From contig DVMB01000012.1 in NCBI GenBank assembly GCA_018715225.1, positions 1 through 5,116 of the forward strand: 5,116 nt of DNA, written 5' to 3'. Source of the stretch: Candidatus Onthoplasma faecigallinarum. Lineage in GTDB: Bacteria > Bacillota > Clostridia > Christensenellales > UBA1242. The notes below the pieces were generated by a model. The model was not told the DNA's origin and made no database searches. It was given only the letters and a program-made list of their open reading frames with translations. Shown in pieces: positions 5,009-5,116 of this stretch; position 1 is the first letter of the stretch, and every line of letters starts with the position of its first letter. The position numbers were made by a program, and so were the translations under genes.

Positions 5009-5083
5009 TGGCTGGGGTAGGTAGATTCGAACTACCGCATGCAAGAGTCAAAGTCTTGTGCCTTACCGCTTGGCGATACCCAA
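5009..5083 (-). tRNA. tRNA-Gln(UUG) with one acceptor-stem mismatch
   Basis: The minus strand folds as a 75-base tRNA with an encoded CCA end. The D arm is GCC / GGC. The anticodon stem CAAGA / TCTTG closes the loop CTTTGAC, with anticodon TTG reading CAA and CAG. The T arm GGTAG / CTACC carries TTCGAAT, and the discriminator is G. The acceptor strands TTGGGTA and TACCCCA pair except at position 2-71, which is U opposite C. The weak U1-A72 pair typical of bacterial tRNA-Gln is kept. The rest is intact, so I treat it as a working tRNA. Upstream, only 33 bases are in the window; TATAAA at 5114-5109 could be a -10 box, but another tRNA may equally precede it. Confidence 0.95.
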
Positions 5084-5116
5084 CTATAACTCCAAATAAG
5101 TCTACCTATTTATATT

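Noticed and set aside
4989..5051. Longer N-terminus (start at 5051) for the small DUF4177-like protein
   Set aside because: The added 21 codons lie mostly inside tRNA-Gln, and a good ribosome site precedes the ATG at 4988.

Overview
The window looks like the chromosome of a low-GC Gram-positive bacterium (Bacillota, most likely an uncultured Clostridia-type lineage). The base composition is AT-rich, a Veg-family protein is present, tRNA genes encode their own CCA ends, and promoters read well as sigma-A type. No phage, plasmid, transposase or CRISPR genes are seen. The exact lineage cannot be fixed from this sequence.

Every gene I can support lies on the minus strand, so the transcriptional order runs from high to low coordinates. 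At the right end is a compact tRNA unit: tRNA-Gln(UUG) at 5009-5083, a 51-codon small protein resembling DUF4177 at 4833-4988, and tRNA-Arg(UCU) at 4734-4810. Only about 20 bases separate its members. Next comes a gene-free stretch (4282-4733) unusually rich in inverted repeats. It holds four related 32-base hairpin units whose paired positions covary, two short simple hairpins, and one long interrupted hairpin that ends in a T-run on the minus strand and may terminate the tRNA transcript.

The middle holds a veg-like gene (4027-4278) and then a regulator-transporter pair. The pair is a MarR-family repressor (3498-3938) whose end overlaps the start of an 867-residue MacB-type ABC exporter (911-3514) with ATPase and permease in one chain. 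A palindrome sits on the -35 box of the marR promoter, and the promoter is placed so that the transcript would begin at the marR start codon, predicting a leaderless message. The simplest model is a self-repressed, inducible export operon for a peptide, antibiotic or lipid-like substrate. It closes with an intrinsic terminator at 882-905.

The left end holds the first 251 codons of an M16 (insulinase-family) zinc protease with an intact active site and its own promoter. It runs off the window edge.

The transporter, regulator, protease and tRNA genes are ordinary members of known families. The least explained part is the hairpin cluster at 4443-4729. Its four-copy covariation argues for selection on structure, either as RNA or as a dispersed repeat.
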